A stretch of 64,000 nt of DNA, taken from the NCBI RefSeq assembly GCF_036188265.1, contig NZ_CP108093.1:806001-870000 (forward strand), read 5' to 3'. Both the position numbers and the translations under genes were made by a program. Below, piece after piece: positions 1 through 8,996 of the stretch. This DNA is from Streptomyces sp. NBC_00247 (GTDB lineage: Bacteria > Actinomycetota > Actinomycetes > Streptomycetales > Streptomycetaceae). Position 1 is the stretch's first letter. Every line of letters begins with the position of its first letter. The notes beneath the pieces were generated by a model that had not been told where the DNA came from, ran no database searches, and saw only the letters and a list, made by a program, of their open reading frames with translations.

Positions 1-797
1 TTGTACCAGTCGTCGCTCCAGCCGGCGATCGGAGCGACGAGCTTCTCGTCGATCAGCTTCTGCCAGGTGTTGGTGTACTTGGCTGCGCCCGCGTCGGTGA
101 AGTCGATGCCGACCTTCGTGCCGTCCACCGTGTACGGGTGCGAACCCGCCTGCCAGAGAAGGCTGGTGGTCAGACCGGCGTCACCGAGGTCGCTGGTGAT
201 GTACGCCTTCGGGTTCGCCTTGTGGAGCGTGCGGGCGGCCTCGACGTACTCGTCCCAGGTCGTCGGCACGGCGATCTTGTACGTGTCGAAGACCTTCTTG
301 TTGTAGAAGAGCGCCATCGGCCCGGAGTCCATCGGGAGGCCGTAGACACCACCGCCGGAGGAGACCGAGTTCCAGGGGCCGGGCGAGTACGAGTCCGCCA
401 GCTTGTCGGCGCCGTACGCCTTGAGGTCGGCGACCTGCTTCGTCAGGGCGTACTGGCCGAGCGCGTAGTACTCCAGCTGGGCGACGTCGGGGACACCCTT
501 CTTCGCTGAGATGGCGTTCGACAGCGCCTTGTACTCGTCGTTGTTGGTGCCCGCGTTGACCAGCTCGACGTGGACCTTCGGGTACTTCTTCTCGAAGTCC
601 TCGGCGACCTGCTTCAGCGTGGGTTCCCACGCCCACACCGTGACGGTGCCGCCCTTCTGCAGGGCGGACTGGATGTCGGACGAACCCACCGGCTTCTGGC
701 CGGCGTCGTCGTCCGAGCCACCGCAGGCGGTCGCGCCCAGGGCCAGGGCGCAGACAAGACCGAGGCCGCGCAATAGGCGGCGTGAGTGCTGGGACAT
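1..797 (-). CDS. ABC transporter sugar-binding lipoprotein (partial, C-terminus outside window)
   Basis: The reading frame is open from the ATG at 797 to the window edge, so only the first ~265 residues are present. The N-terminus has two arginines, a hydrophobic stretch and a lipobox ending ATAC-GG, so the mature protein should be lipid-anchored outside the membrane. The body has features of family 1 carbohydrate-binding proteins (VTVWAWEPT near the start; PMDSGPMALFYNKKVF and PTTWDEYVEAA further in). It lies directly downstream of two MalF/MalG-type permease genes on the same strand, 98 bp after the second, so it is the substrate-capture subunit of that importer. The sugar cannot be told from sequence. 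Confidence 0.9.
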   Translation of the reverse strand, partial: MSQHSRRLLRGLGLVCALALGATACGGSDDDAGQKPVGSSDIQSALQKGGTVTVWAWEPTLKQVAEDFEKKYPKVHVELVNAGTNNDEYKALSNAISAKKGVPDVAQLEYYALGQYALTKQVADLKAYGADKLADSYSPGPWNSVSSGGGVYGLPMDSGPMALFYNKKVFDTYKIAVPTTWDEYVEAARTLHKANPKAYITSDLGDAGLTTSLLWQAGSHPYTVDGTKVGIDFTDAGAAKYTNTWQKLIDEKLVAPIAGWSDDWY

Positions 798-895
798 GGC
801 GGTATTTCCACTTCCTCGTGGTTCGATCGACATGACGTGCGGACGGTGAGAGGGGGCGGGCGTCGCGGCGGACACGCGCGACGCCCGGGGCCGCG

Positions 896-1843
896 CTATT
901 CCTTGACGCTCCCGGCGGCGAGGCCGGACTGCCAGTACTTCTGGAGGAGCAGGAAGGCGGCGATCAGCGGCACGATGGTGAGCAGCGAGCCGGTGACGAC
1001 CAGGTTGAAGACGGCCTCGCCGCCGGCCGTGGCAGCCTGCTTGTTCCAGGCGTCCAGGCCGAGCGTGAGCGGGTACCAGTCGGGGTCCTTGAGCATGATC
1101 AACGGCAGGAAGTAGTTGTTCCAGGTCGCGACCGTGGTGAACAGGAGCACGGTGACGGTGCCCGGGGCGAGCAGCGGCAGCGCGACCTGGAAGAAGGTGC
1201 GCAGTTCGCCGGCGCCGTCGATGCGGGCGGCCTCCATCAGGTCGACGGGGACGGCCTCGGTGGCGAACACCCACATCAGGTACAGCCCGAACGGCGAGAC
1301 CAGGGAGGGGATGATCACCGCCCAGGGGGTGTCCGTCAGTCCGATCTTGCTGAACAGCAGGAAGGTCGGGACGGCGAGCGCGGTGGTCGGGACGGCGACC
1401 GCGCCGATGACGACCGCGAACACGGCGCGCTTTCCCGGGAACTGGAACTTGGCGAGCGCGTAACCGCCGAGTACCGCGAGGAAGGTGGCGCCGCCCGCTC
1501 CGACGACGACGTAGAGCAGGGTGTTGAGGAGCCAGCGGCCGAAGACGCCGTCCTGATAGGTGAAGGTCTGGCTCAGGTTGTCCCACAGAGCGAAGTCGCC
1601 GTCGAACCAGAGGCCGAACGAACGGGACAGTCCTGTCTGGGACTTGGTGGCGCTGATGACCAGCCAGACCAGCGGGAGCAGGCTGTAGACAAGGACCACG
1701 CCGGTGACCACGGTCAGCAGGACACTGCGCCGGGGGCGTCCCGGGGTGTGTGCGCGGCGCTGTGCGCGCAGGCGCGGTACGGCCGCGCTCCTGGGGGCCG
1801 TGCCGGGTCGTGCGGTCTCGGTCATCGCACTGTTCGTCGTCAT
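896..1843 (-). CDS. Carbohydrate ABC transporter permease, MalG type
   Basis: A 315-residue membrane protein with about six hydrophobic helices. It carries the MalFG EAA loop (EAARIDGAGELRTFFQVALPLLAPG), the contact site for the ATPase. The ATG at 1843 starts five bases after the stop of the upstream permease, with AAGGAAG about 10 bases before it; a second ATG seven codons in is possible. It is the second inner-membrane subunit of the importer formed with the genes at 1849-2775 and 1-797. No ATP-binding gene lies in the cluster, so energy probably comes from a shared ATPase such as MsiK encoded elsewhere. Confidence 0.92.
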   Translation of the reverse strand: MTTNSAMTETARPGTAPRSAAVPRLRAQRRAHTPGRPRRSVLLTVVTGVVLVYSLLPLVWLVISATKSQTGLSRSFGLWFDGDFALWDNLSQTFTYQDGVFGRWLLNTLLYVVVGAGGATFLAVLGGYALAKFQFPGKRAVFAVVIGAVAVPTTALAVPTFLLFSKIGLTDTPWAVIIPSLVSPFGLYLMWVFATEAVPVDLMEAARIDGAGELRTFFQVALPLLAPGTVTVLLFTTVATWNNYFLPLIMLKDPDWYPLTLGLDAWNKQAATAGGEAVFNLVVTGSLLTIVPLIAAFLLLQKYWQSGLAAGSVKE

Positions 1844-1848
1844 CACGC

Positions 1849-2775
1849 TCACGCTTCCTTGCGCATGCCGCGCAGTTGGACGACGTAGGCGACGACCATG
1901 GTGATCACGCCCATGACGATGGCGACCGTCGCCGAGTAGTTGTGCTGCTGGCCGGAGAAGGACAGCGAGTACGTGTAGTAGTTCGGGGTGTAGTCGGTGG
2001 TGATGGCGTTCGGCGCCAGCTTCTGGAGGATGGCCGGCTCGTTGAAGAGCTGGAAGCTGCCGATGACCGAGAAGATCGTCGCGATGACCAGGGCGCCCCG
2101 GATCGCCGGGAGTTTGATCGCCGAGACGACCCGCCACTGGCCGGCTCCGTCGATCTCCGCGGCCTCGTAGAGGGAGTGCGGGATCACGCGCAGCGCCGAG
2201 TAGAAGATCAGCATGTTGTAGCCGACGAACTCCCAGGTGACGATGTTGCCGATCGAGGCGAGGACCAGTCCGGAGGAGAGCGGGTCGGGCAGGTGCAGGC
2301 CGAACGCGTCGTTGATGTCGCCGACGAGGCCGAAGCGGGGGCCGTACAGGAAGCCCCACATGAGGGTGGCGACGACGGCGGGGACGGCGTAGGGCAGGAA
2401 GACGGATATCCGGAAGAACTCCTTGCCGTACAGACGTCCGCTGTCGACGGCGAGCGCGACGAAGAGCGCGATGCCGAGCATGATCGGCACCTGGACCAGC
2501 AGGAAGATTCCGACCCGGGCGACTCCGTCCCAGAACTGCGGGTCCTGAAAGGCCTGCTGGTAGTTGTCGAAGCCGACGAACGTGGTGCCGCCGATCAGCT
2601 GGGTCCGGTACAGGCTCAGGTAGACGGAGTACCCGAGAGGGACCAGGAAGATCAGGGCGAAGACGAGCACGAAGGGGCCGATGAACCCCCAGCCCGCCCA
2701 TGAACGGCGTGGCCGTGTCATCGGCGGTCCGGCCGGACGGGCCCCTGTGGCCGCCGGCGGTTGCAGCGTCGTCAT
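1849..2775 (-). CDS. Carbohydrate ABC transporter permease, MalF type
   Basis: A 308-residue membrane protein with six predicted helices and the EAA loop (EAAEIDGAGQWRVVSAIKLPAI). It opens the operon that continues into the MalG-type permease and the binding lipoprotein. The start ATG at 2775 has GAGGGG upstream. It faces a divergent LacI-family gene at 2958, and a perfect 16-bp palindrome lies between them. The operon is therefore probably repressed by that regulator in the absence of its sugar. Confidence 0.92.
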   Translation of the reverse strand: MTTLQPPAATGARPAGPPMTRPRRSWAGWGFIGPFVLVFALIFLVPLGYSVYLSLYRTQLIGGTTFVGFDNYQQAFQDPQFWDGVARVGIFLLVQVPIMLGIALFVALAVDSGRLYGKEFFRISVFLPYAVPAVVATLMWGFLYGPRFGLVGDINDAFGLHLPDPLSSGLVLASIGNIVTWEFVGYNMLIFYSALRVIPHSLYEAAEIDGAGQWRVVSAIKLPAIRGALVIATIFSVIGSFQLFNEPAILQKLAPNAITTDYTPNYYTYSLSFSGQQHNYSATVAIVMGVITMVVAYVVQLRGMRKEA

Positions 2776-2873
2776 CTCGCGCCCCTCGCTCGTGCTTCAC
2801 CAGACCGAAGAGGACGTTCACGCACACGTTCCAGGCCGGTGAACAGGCTCGCCCTGACTGCCCGCCTGGCATT

Positions 2874-2889
2874 ATGTTTACGTAAACAT
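2874..2889. promoter_or_regulatory. LacI-type operator palindrome
   Basis: ATGTTTACGTAAACAT is a perfect 16-bp inverted repeat with a central CG step, the usual form of LacI/GalR operators. It is AT-rich against a GC-rich background. It lies between the divergent permease gene (start 2775) and the LacI gene (start 2958), where it could control both promoters. Confidence 0.85.
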
Positions 2890-2957
2890 TCGGTGGCGGC
2901 ATGTCTACACTGCCCCCAGACGGGCGGTCAAGAGCCGCACACGGAAGGCGACATCCG

Positions 2958-4052
2958 ATGAGGGAGACGGTGGACGAAGCAGGCGAACGCCCCCCAGCCA
3001 CAGGCTCGGCCCCGACCGGGCCGGCTCCCGGAAAGGGGAGTCCCACGCGGCGCAGGACCGCCTCGATGGCGGACGTGGCCCGCGTCGCGGGGGTGTCCTC
3101 CCAGACGGTCTCCCGCGTCTCCAACGGCTTCCCGGGTGTGAACGAGGAGACCAGGCGGCAGGTGCTCGCCGCGATGAAGGACCTCGGCTACCGCCCCAAC
3201 AGCGCGGCACGCGCGCTCAAGCGCGGCGAGTTCCGCACCATCGGCGTCATCACCTTCACGCTCTCCACCACCGGGAACGTACGCACCCTGGAAGCCATCG
3301 CGACCTCGGCCGCCCAGGAGGGGTACGCGGTCACCCTGCTGCCGGTCGCGGTCCCCACCCAGGACGAGGTCCGGGGCGCCTTCTCACGCCTGGGCGAACT
3401 CGCCATCGACGCGGCCATCGTCATCATGGAGGTCCACCTCCTCGACGAGGCGCGCCTCTCGCTGCCGCCTCACGTGAAGGTCGTCGTCGCGGACTCCGAC
3501 GCCGGGGACCGCTACTCCGTCGTCGACACCGACCAGGCGGGCGGCACCCGCGACGCCGTCAACCACCTTCTGGGCCTGGGGCATCGCACCGTCTGGCACC
3601 TGGCGGGTCCCGGGGACTCCTACGCGGCGCAGCGCCGGACGGACGCCTGGCGCGCCGCGCTGGAGAAGGAGGGGCGGGTGCCACCGCCCCTCGTACGAGG
3701 TGACTGGTCGGCGGAGTCCGGCTACCGGGCGGGGCTCCGTATCGCCGAACAGGCCGATTGCACCGCTGTGTTCGCCGCGAACGACCAGATGGCGCTCGGC
3801 CTGCTGCGCGCCCTCCACGAGCGCGGTCGCAGGGTACCCGAGGACGTCTCCGTCGTCGGTTTCGACGACATCGCCGAGGCCGGTTCCTTCCAGCCGCCGC
3901 TGACCACCGTCCACCAGGACTTCGCCGAAGTGGGCCGCCGCTGCGTCGCGGGTGTCCTGCACCAGATGCGGCAGAGCGGCCCCGAGCACGGGACGACCCT
4001 CGTACCGACGCGGCTCGTCCTGCGGGAGAGCACGGCTCCCCCGCCCGGGTAG
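2958..4052 (+). CDS. LacI/GalR-family transcriptional repressor
   Basis: A 364-residue protein. A low-complexity N-terminal tail precedes a LacI helix-turn-helix (SMADVARVAGVSSQTVSRVSNG, about residues 36-56) with the hinge segment GYRPNSAARALKRG, followed by a periplasmic-binding-protein-like sensor domain with the conserved ending motifs VFAANDQMALG and VSVVGFDDI. The ATG at 2958 is chosen because GGAAGGCG lies eight bases upstream; an earlier in-frame ATG at 2901 would overlap the promoter. It is divergent from the sugar importer and the likely owner of the palindrome at 2874. Confidence 0.93.
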   Translation: MRETVDEAGERPPATGSAPTGPAPGKGSPTRRRTASMADVARVAGVSSQTVSRVSNGFPGVNEETRRQVLAAMKDLGYRPNSAARALKRGEFRTIGVITFTLSTTGNVRTLEAIATSAAQEGYAVTLLPVAVPTQDEVRGAFSRLGELAIDAAIVIMEVHLLDEARLSLPPHVKVVVADSDAGDRYSVVDTDQAGGTRDAVNHLLGLGHRTVWHLAGPGDSYAAQRRTDAWRAALEKEGRVPPPLVRGDWSAESGYRAGLRIAEQADCTAVFAANDQMALGLLRALHERGRRVPEDVSVVGFDDIAEAGSFQPPLTTVHQDFAEVGRRCVAGVLHQMRQSGPEHGTTLVPTRLVLRESTAPPPG

Positions 4053-4080
4053 GGCCGGGGCATCGGGGCTTCCCCGGCCC
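4052..4080. terminator. Hairpin between convergent genes
   Basis: GGGCCGGGG (4052-4060) pairs perfectly with CCCCGGCCC (4072-4080) across an 11-base loop, starting on the last base of the LacI stop codon. It sits between convergent genes and has no U-tract, as is common for actinobacterial terminators. Confidence 0.55.
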
Positions 4081-4090
4081 GGAGCGGCCT

Positions 4091-4570
4091 TCAGTCGCCG
4101 GACCTGCCCCAGAAGGCGATCACCGTGTTCGCCCCATCGGCGTCCTTCAACGGCCTGCACCACGCCGACCAACTCGGCATGTCCCACAGTCCGTCCGAGC
4201 CGGAGTGCTGTGCGGCGTCACGCTCCTGGGCTCGTGCGAAGTCCGCCAGGGTCGGCTCCACGGTCCCGAAGAGCTCGATGGATTCCTCGTCCGACAGCGG
4301 GCGCACGGTGTGGTCGTCGTCGTACGCCTCGGCGTCGATCAACTCCCACACGTCAATGACCGTGTGCGTTCCCTCGCTGCCGAAGGTCTCGTCCTCCCAG
4401 AGGTCGTCCAGGTCGTCGACCGAGGTGAACGGCTTACCCGGGGGTCGCAGCCCGTTCCCGTCCGTTCCGCGGACGAAGAGCCTCTCGAACTCCCTCTGCC
4501 GTACGGCGGCCAAGGCCGCCGCGACTCCTCCGGCACAAGGCTCGATGTACTGCCACGACGACGCGCCCAC
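4091..4570 (-). CDS. Conserved hypothetical protein
   Basis: About 159 residues, acidic and soluble, with the opening WQYIEPCAGGVAAALAAVRQREF and the aspartate-rich stretch SVDDLDDLWEDE. I do not recognise a named family. The GTG at 4570 is preferred over the ATG at 4609 because the intervening codons (GCA, GGA, AGG, TCT) are unlike host coding sequence and a GGGGAAGGGCGGG stretch precedes the GTG. Proteins of this look in Streptomyces are usually annotated only as hypothetical. It is convergent with the LacI gene. Confidence 0.6.
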   Translation of the reverse strand: MGASSWQYIEPCAGGVAAALAAVRQREFERLFVRGTDGNGLRPPGKPFTSVDDLDDLWEDETFGSEGTHTVIDVWELIDAEAYDDDHTVRPLSDEESIELFGTVEPTLADFARAQERDAAQHSGSDGLWDMPSWSAWCRPLKDADGANTVIAFWGRSGD

Positions 4571-4616
4571 CCCAGATCCCGCCCTTCCCCGGTCCGTGAC
4601 TGCCGGCATGGACTCT

Positions 4617-4883
4617 ACCCGCCGGCTTCGGCGGCGCGGCGGGGCGTTCGCAGGCCGCCCGGCAGGGCCCCCGGCGCCGCGCCCACGGCTCGGGGAACCC
4701 GCTTCGGCCGGCCGGGCTTCCTTCGACGGAGGCGTCGCCGGTGCTCAGTATCCATGCGGCACCTGTCCCCGCGGCGCCGAGCACGAGCCCGGCGAGGAGG
4801 GGGAGGAGCACGGTCCTGGTGCGCTTGCGCGGCTGTTCCGGGGCCGTCGGTCCGGGGGCGGTGTGAGGCTGTGGTGGCTGCAT
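4617..4883 (-). pseudogene. Probable truncated membrane-anchored protein
   Basis: The frame from 4883 begins with a proline/glutamine-rich tail and a basic patch (PRKRTRT) followed by one convincing transmembrane helix (residues ~25-46) and the start of an extracellular region (STGDASVEGS). After about residue 58 the sequence becomes Arg/Cys/Pro-rich and unlike any domain, while the frame runs on into the neighbouring gene. This looks like the N-terminal remnant of a membrane protein disrupted by frameshift or deletion. No clear ribosome binding site is visible. The rest of 4884-5066 holds nothing I can support. Confidence 0.4.
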
Positions 4884-5066
4884 CCGGGCAACGGGGTAGC
4901 GGGGTTCCCTCGTGCGCCGGGCCAGAGGATGGGCCTTGTCCTGTCCGCGCGGTACGGCGTGGGCGGCGCGTAACGGCCTTCCGGGCAGGGCGGGTTCACC
5001 GGAGAGAAGCCCGCGGGGGCGCGCCTGCGCAGGGCAGTGGCGAGGCGCTCGCCGGGATGGGCGTGG

Positions 5067-5696
5067 TCAGGGCGTCGCGGCCGACACCACGTAGACGACC
5101 GGCGACGCCGGGTCGGTCATGTTGACGGTGATGTTCTGGGTGGGCCGGGGGTCCTTGTTCTTGTGGGTCGTCCCGGCCCACTCGGCGCCGGACCAGAAGT
5201 TCCAGTCGGTGATCCGGATGTCCCGCTGGGAGATCGTGACCTTGCCGGTCTTCAGCGCCGCGCGGTCGGTGCCCATCCCGCTCAGGAAGCGGTCGAGACC
5301 GGCGGAGGTGGTCCGGAACTTGAGGTACATCCGGCTCGCCTTCCAGTTGTTGGTCTCGTAGTACTGCACACCGGTCGCGTTCCCCGGGACGGGCACCTCG
5401 AAGATCCGCCGCTGCATCCGCGACGGCCAGCTCGCGCGCAGCCCCTGGGCGGCCGCCTCGGCCTCCTTGTCCTTACCGGACCTGCGGCTCTGGCCGGCCG
5501 AGACCAGCAGGTAACCGGCCGGGATGCCGATCAGCAGCACGATGATGGTCGCGGTGATCAGTCGTCTGCGGAAGACCCGGCGCGGGTCCCGCACGGGCTC
5601 ACCGTCCCCCGGTGCGCACTGGCGCGGCACCACGGGATGCTCGGCGGCTTCGGCGATCACGGTCCCTTCGGAACTCGGATGCTCGGCTGCGGTCAT
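5067..5696 (-). CDS. Single-pass membrane protein of unknown function
   Basis: A 209-residue protein with a cytoplasmic N-terminus of ~45 residues, one transmembrane helix (LITATIIVLLIGIPAGYLLV), a short charged stalk (SRRSGKDKEAEAAA) and a ~130-residue extracellular domain rich in aromatic residues (YYETNNWKASRMYLKFRTT, DWNFWSGAEWAGTTHKNKD). No named family is recognised. It follows the ROK kinase gene by 96 bp on the same strand and may be the last gene of that transcript. Confidence 0.75.
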   Translation of the reverse strand: MTAAEHPSSEGTVIAEAAEHPVVPRQCAPGDGEPVRDPRRVFRRRLITATIIVLLIGIPAGYLLVSAGQSRRSGKDKEAEAAAQGLRASWPSRMQRRIFEVPVPGNATGVQYYETNNWKASRMYLKFRTTSAGLDRFLSGMGTDRAALKTGKVTISQRDIRITDWNFWSGAEWAGTTHKNKDPRPTQNITVNMTDPASPVVYVVSAATP

Positions 5697-5792
5697 GATC
5701 TTCGGATCCCTCGGAGCTTCGGTACGCGGGCGGGGTTACGGGGCGGCCTGCGGCGGCCGGCGGGAGCGGGCTCCGCGCGGACCGCCCGGCGG

Positions 5793-6959
5793 TCAGTCGC
5801 CGGTACGGGCGCTCCGCGTGCTGCGCAGGGTGCTCGCGGCCTGGTCGTAGATCTGGGCGTAGCGCTCGTACCGCTCGACCCGGCGGCGGTTGGCGCGGCG
5901 GAAGCGCCTGGCGACGAGCCGGGCGAGGTCGGCGGCCCCGACCATGCCGGCCTCGGGGCCCAGCTGCGCCCGGACGATCCGGGCCTCGGGGCGGTAGCCG
6001 CGGCCGGTGAGGTGGCGCTTGAAGGCGTCCCTGGCGGGGTTGATCAGCAGGTCGTCCGCGGCGCTGACGCCGCCGCCGATGACGAAGCAGGAGGGATCGA
6101 GCGCGGCGGCGAGGTTGGCGATGCCCACGCCGAGCCACTGGCCGATGTCCTGGAAGAGCTCGATGCACATCGCGTCACCCTCGCGGGCGAGCTCGGTGAT
6201 GAGCGGCCCGGTGATCTCCGGGATGTTGCCCTTGACGCGCTCGATGAGGTTGTAGGCGACCGGGGAGTCGGCGGCGGCGAGCTCCTTGGCCTCGCGGACC
6301 AGGGCGTTGCCGGAGCTGTACTGCTCCCAGCAGCCCCGGTTGCCGCAGGGGCAGCGGTGGCCGCCGGGGACCACCTGCATGTGCCCGAACTCGCCGGCCA
6401 CGCCGTACTTGCCCCGCTTGACCTGCCCGTCCTCCAGGATCGCGCCGCCGATGCCCGTGCCGAGGGTGATCATCACCAGGTGGTCCTCGCCCCGGCCGGC
6501 GCCGAAGCGCCATTCCGCCCAGGCGGCGGTGTTGGCGTCGTTGTCGACCATGACGGGGACGACGAGGCGGGAGGCCAGGGCGTCGCGGAGCGGTTCGTCG
6601 CGCCAGGCGAGGTGCGGGGCGAAGAGCACCTTGGAGCGGTCCGCGTCGACCCAGCCGGCCGCGCCGATGCCGACGGCGTGGACGTCGTGGCGGTCGGAGA
6701 GGTCCAGCACCAGTTCGACGATGGTGTCCTCGACGACCCGGGGGCTCTTGGATTTGTCCGGCGTCTCGGTGCGGAGCTGTTCCAGGATGTTGCCGTCCGC
6801 GTCGACGACGCCGGCCATCACCTTGGTGCCGCCGATGTCGATGCCGACGGTGGGGACGCGGGGCGCCGTCAGGTGGGAGCGCCGCTCCCTCGTACCGACG
6901 GTCTTGAGGACGGTGGCGCGGGCGGAGCCGCGGTGGGTGAAGTCGCGGTACGTGCTCAT
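5793..6959 (-). CDS. ROK-family sugar kinase (glucokinase-like)
   Basis: A 388-residue protein with the ROK phosphate motif GIDIGGTKVMAGVVD, the ROK signature region GTGIGGAILEDG and the zinc site CPCGNRGCWEQY, where the three cysteines bind the structural zinc. The EFGH segment before it supplies the conserved Glu/His. It phosphorylates a hexose, or possibly an N-acetylhexosamine or polyol-derived sugar, using ATP. It is longer than the usual ~315 residues, with an N-terminal basic leader and a C-terminal tail rich in Arg/Tyr. It lies 133 bp downstream of a ribose/xylose-type ABC importer on the same strand and probably phosphorylates the imported sugar. Confidence 0.9.
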   Translation of the reverse strand: MSTYRDFTHRGSARATVLKTVGTRERRSHLTAPRVPTVGIDIGGTKVMAGVVDADGNILEQLRTETPDKSKSPRVVEDTIVELVLDLSDRHDVHAVGIGAAGWVDADRSKVLFAPHLAWRDEPLRDALASRLVVPVMVDNDANTAAWAEWRFGAGRGEDHLVMITLGTGIGGAILEDGQVKRGKYGVAGEFGHMQVVPGGHRCPCGNRGCWEQYSSGNALVREAKELAAADSPVAYNLIERVKGNIPEITGPLITELAREGDAMCIELFQDIGQWLGVGIANLAAALDPSCFVIGGGVSAADDLLINPARDAFKRHLTGRGYRPEARIVRAQLGPEAGMVGAADLARLVARRFRRANRRRVERYERYAQIYDQAASTLRSTRSARTGD

Positions 6960-7054
6960 CGTCCCTGCGGTGTCTGGGGTGGCCGGCGGGTCAGTGCTGC
7001 CGGCGGCGGACGGCGCCCACCTCGATCGATTCTGCCACTGCCGTCCGCCCCGAG

Positions 7055-7079
7055 CCGCCTCGACGGTTCGCCGAGGCGG
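7055..7079. terminator. Weak intergenic hairpin
   Basis: CCGCCTCG (7055-7062) pairs with CGAGGCGG (7072-7079) across a nine-base loop, between the ABC ATPase gene and the ROK kinase gene. It could attenuate read-through into the kinase. Eight perfect pairs without a U-tract is modest evidence. Confidence 0.35.
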
Positions 7080-7092
7080 TGGCGCCGCCCGG

Positions 7093-7944
7093 TCACTCGG
7101 TGTCGTCGTCCACCGGGTGACCGCCGATGGAGGTCGGCGAGGGCGCCCGCTCCAGCTCGTGGCTGAGCTCGTCGAGCTCGCTGCCGCCCGCCATCTGCCG
7201 GGTCAGCTCGTCGAGCGTGACGTCGTTCTTGGTGTGGCTGCCGGCCATCGCGCCGCGCTTGAGGAGGACGAACCGGTCGCCGACGAGGTAGGCGTGGTGC
7301 GGGTTGTGCGTGATGAGGACCACGCCGAGTCCGGCGTCGCGGGCCGCCGCGACGTACTTCAGGACGACTCCGGACTGCTTGACGCCGAGGGCCGCCGTGG
7401 GCTCGTCCAGGACGAGGACCTTGGCGCCGAAGTGGACGGCCCGCGCGATGGCCACGCACTGCCGCTCTCCACCGGAGAGGGTGCCGATCGGCTGGTCGAC
7501 GTCGCGCAGGTCGATGCCCATGCGGAGCAGTTCGGCGCGGGTCGTCTCGCGCATCAGCCGGACGTCCAGGCGCTTGAACGGGCCGGAGCCGGTGGTGGGC
7601 TCCGAGCCGAGGAAGAAGTTGCGCCAGACCGGCATGAGGGGGACGACGGCGAGGTCCTGGTAGACCGTGGCGATGCCCCGGTCCAGGGCGTCACGGGGGT
7701 TGGCGAGGGTGGTCTCCTCGCCGTCGATCCGGAAGGCGCCCTCGTCGTGCCGGTGCAGTCCGGCGATGATCTTGATGAGCGTGGACTTGCCGGCGCCGTT
7801 GTCACCGAGCACGCAGGTGATCTCGCCCGCGTGGACCTCCAGCGAGACGTCGGTCAGGGCCTTGATGCTGCCGTAGAACTTGCTGACGTGGTCGAGCTGG
7901 ACCAGCGCCTGGGGGGCCGTCGCCCGGTCGTCCGGGGCCGTCAT
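7093..7944 (-). CDS. Sugar ABC transporter ATP-binding protein
   Basis: A single ABC cassette of 283 residues: Walker [12 protein letters not shown]-loop YQDLAVV, signature [14 protein letters not shown], Walker [12 protein letters not shown] and H-loop LITHN. Ribose/xylose-class ATPases often have two fused cassettes; this is the short one-cassette form, which would act as a dimer. The ATG at 7944 overlaps the permease stop in ATGA, indicating translational coupling. The longer open frame running to 8475 is only a shadow of the permease gene. Confidence 0.93.
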   Translation of the reverse strand: MTAPDDRATAPQALVQLDHVSKFYGSIKALTDVSLEVHAGEITCVLGDNGAGKSTLIKIIAGLHRHDEGAFRIDGEETTLANPRDALDRGIATVYQDLAVVPLMPVWRNFFLGSEPTTGSGPFKRLDVRLMRETTRAELLRMGIDLRDVDQPIGTLSGGERQCVAIARAVHFGAKVLVLDEPTAALGVKQSGVVLKYVAAARDAGLGVVLITHNPHHAYLVGDRFVLLKRGAMAGSHTKNDVTLDELTRQMAGGSELDELSHELERAPSPTSIGGHPVDDDTE

Positions 7945-8996
7945 GTCGTCGCCTCCGCGCGCTTGCGTACCCATGCGTTGAGCAGGGTGGCCAGGAGCAG
8001 CATCGCTCCGAGGAAGAACTTGAACCAGTCCGGGTTCCACTCGGCGTAGACGATGCCCTTGCTGGTCATGCCGAAGATGATCGCGCCGACTGCCGAGCCG
8101 ATGGCGGAGCCGTAGCCGCCGGTGATCAGGCAGCCGCCGATGACGGCCGCGATGATGTAGATCAGCTCGTTGCCGACGCCCTCGCCGGACTGGACCACGT
8201 CGTAGCTGAAGAGCAGGTGCTGGCCGGACACCCAGGCGGCGAACGCCACCCCGAGGTAGAGGCCGATCTTGGTGCGGATCACCGGGACGCCGACCGCGCG
8301 GGCCGCGCTCTCGTCGCCGCCGACCGCGAAGATCCAGTTGCCGAAGCGGGTACGGAGCAGGATCCAGGTGGCGACGGCGACCAGGCCCGCCCACCAGAGG
8401 ATCGTCACCTTCAGTTCGACGTCCCCGAGCGTGAGCTGCGAGGCGAAGAGGGCGTGGGCGGAGTCGAAGCCCCACATGTCACCGATCGCCTTGGTCGACA
8501 CCGTGTCGCTGATGAGCTTGGTGACGCCGAGGTTGAGTCCGGTCAGCATGAGGAAGGTGCCGAGGGTGATGATGAAGCTCGGCAGCTTCGTCCGGGTCAG
8601 CATGAACCCGTTGAACGCCCCGAAGCCCAGGGTGACCAGCAGCGAGACGAAGACACCGACCCAGACGTTGGCCGTCATCTGGTAGCTGAACATCGAGGAG
8701 ACCAGCGCCGAGCTGGTCACCATGACGCCGGCCGAGAGGTCGAACTCCCCGCCGATCATCAGCAGCGCGACCGGCGCGGCCATGATCCCGATGGTCGAGG
8801 CCGCGTAGAGCACGGTGCCGAAGCTGGACAGCTGGAGGAAGCTGTCCGCGACCACGGCGAAGAACAGGAAGACGGCGAGGGCGCCGACGATCGAGCCGAG
8901 TTCGGGACGGCCGAGGAGCCTGCGCAGCGGTGAGGTGCGCAGCAGCCGCTCGTCGGTCCCGCCCGGCGCCGGGGCGGGGGCCGTGGTTCCCGTCAT
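7941..8996 (-). CDS. Sugar ABC transporter permease (RbsC/XylH type)
   Basis: A 351-residue membrane protein with eight to ten hydrophobic segments and hallmark permease stretches ([19 protein letters not shown] near the second helix; [23 protein letters not shown] near the C-terminus). It forms the membrane channel for a monosaccharide importer of the ribose/xylose/inositol class. It is coupled by 4-bp ATGA overlaps both to the binding protein upstream and to the ATPase downstream. Confidence 0.92.
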   Translation of the reverse strand: MTGTTAPAPAPGGTDERLLRTSPLRRLLGRPELGSIVGALAVFLFFAVVADSFLQLSSFGTVLYAASTIGIMAAPVALLMIGGEFDLSAGVMVTSSALVSSMFSYQMTANVWVGVFVSLLVTLGFGAFNGFMLTRTKLPSFIITLGTFLMLTGLNLGVTKLISDTVSTKAIGDMWGFDSAHALFASQLTLGDVELKVTILWWAGLVAVATWILLRTRFGNWIFAVGGDESAARAVGVPVIRTKIGLYLGVAFAAWVSGQHLLFSYDVVQSGEGVGNELIYIIAAVIGGCLITGGYGSAIGSAVGAIIFGMTSKGIVYAEWNPDWFKFFLGAMLLLATLLNAWVRKRAEATT

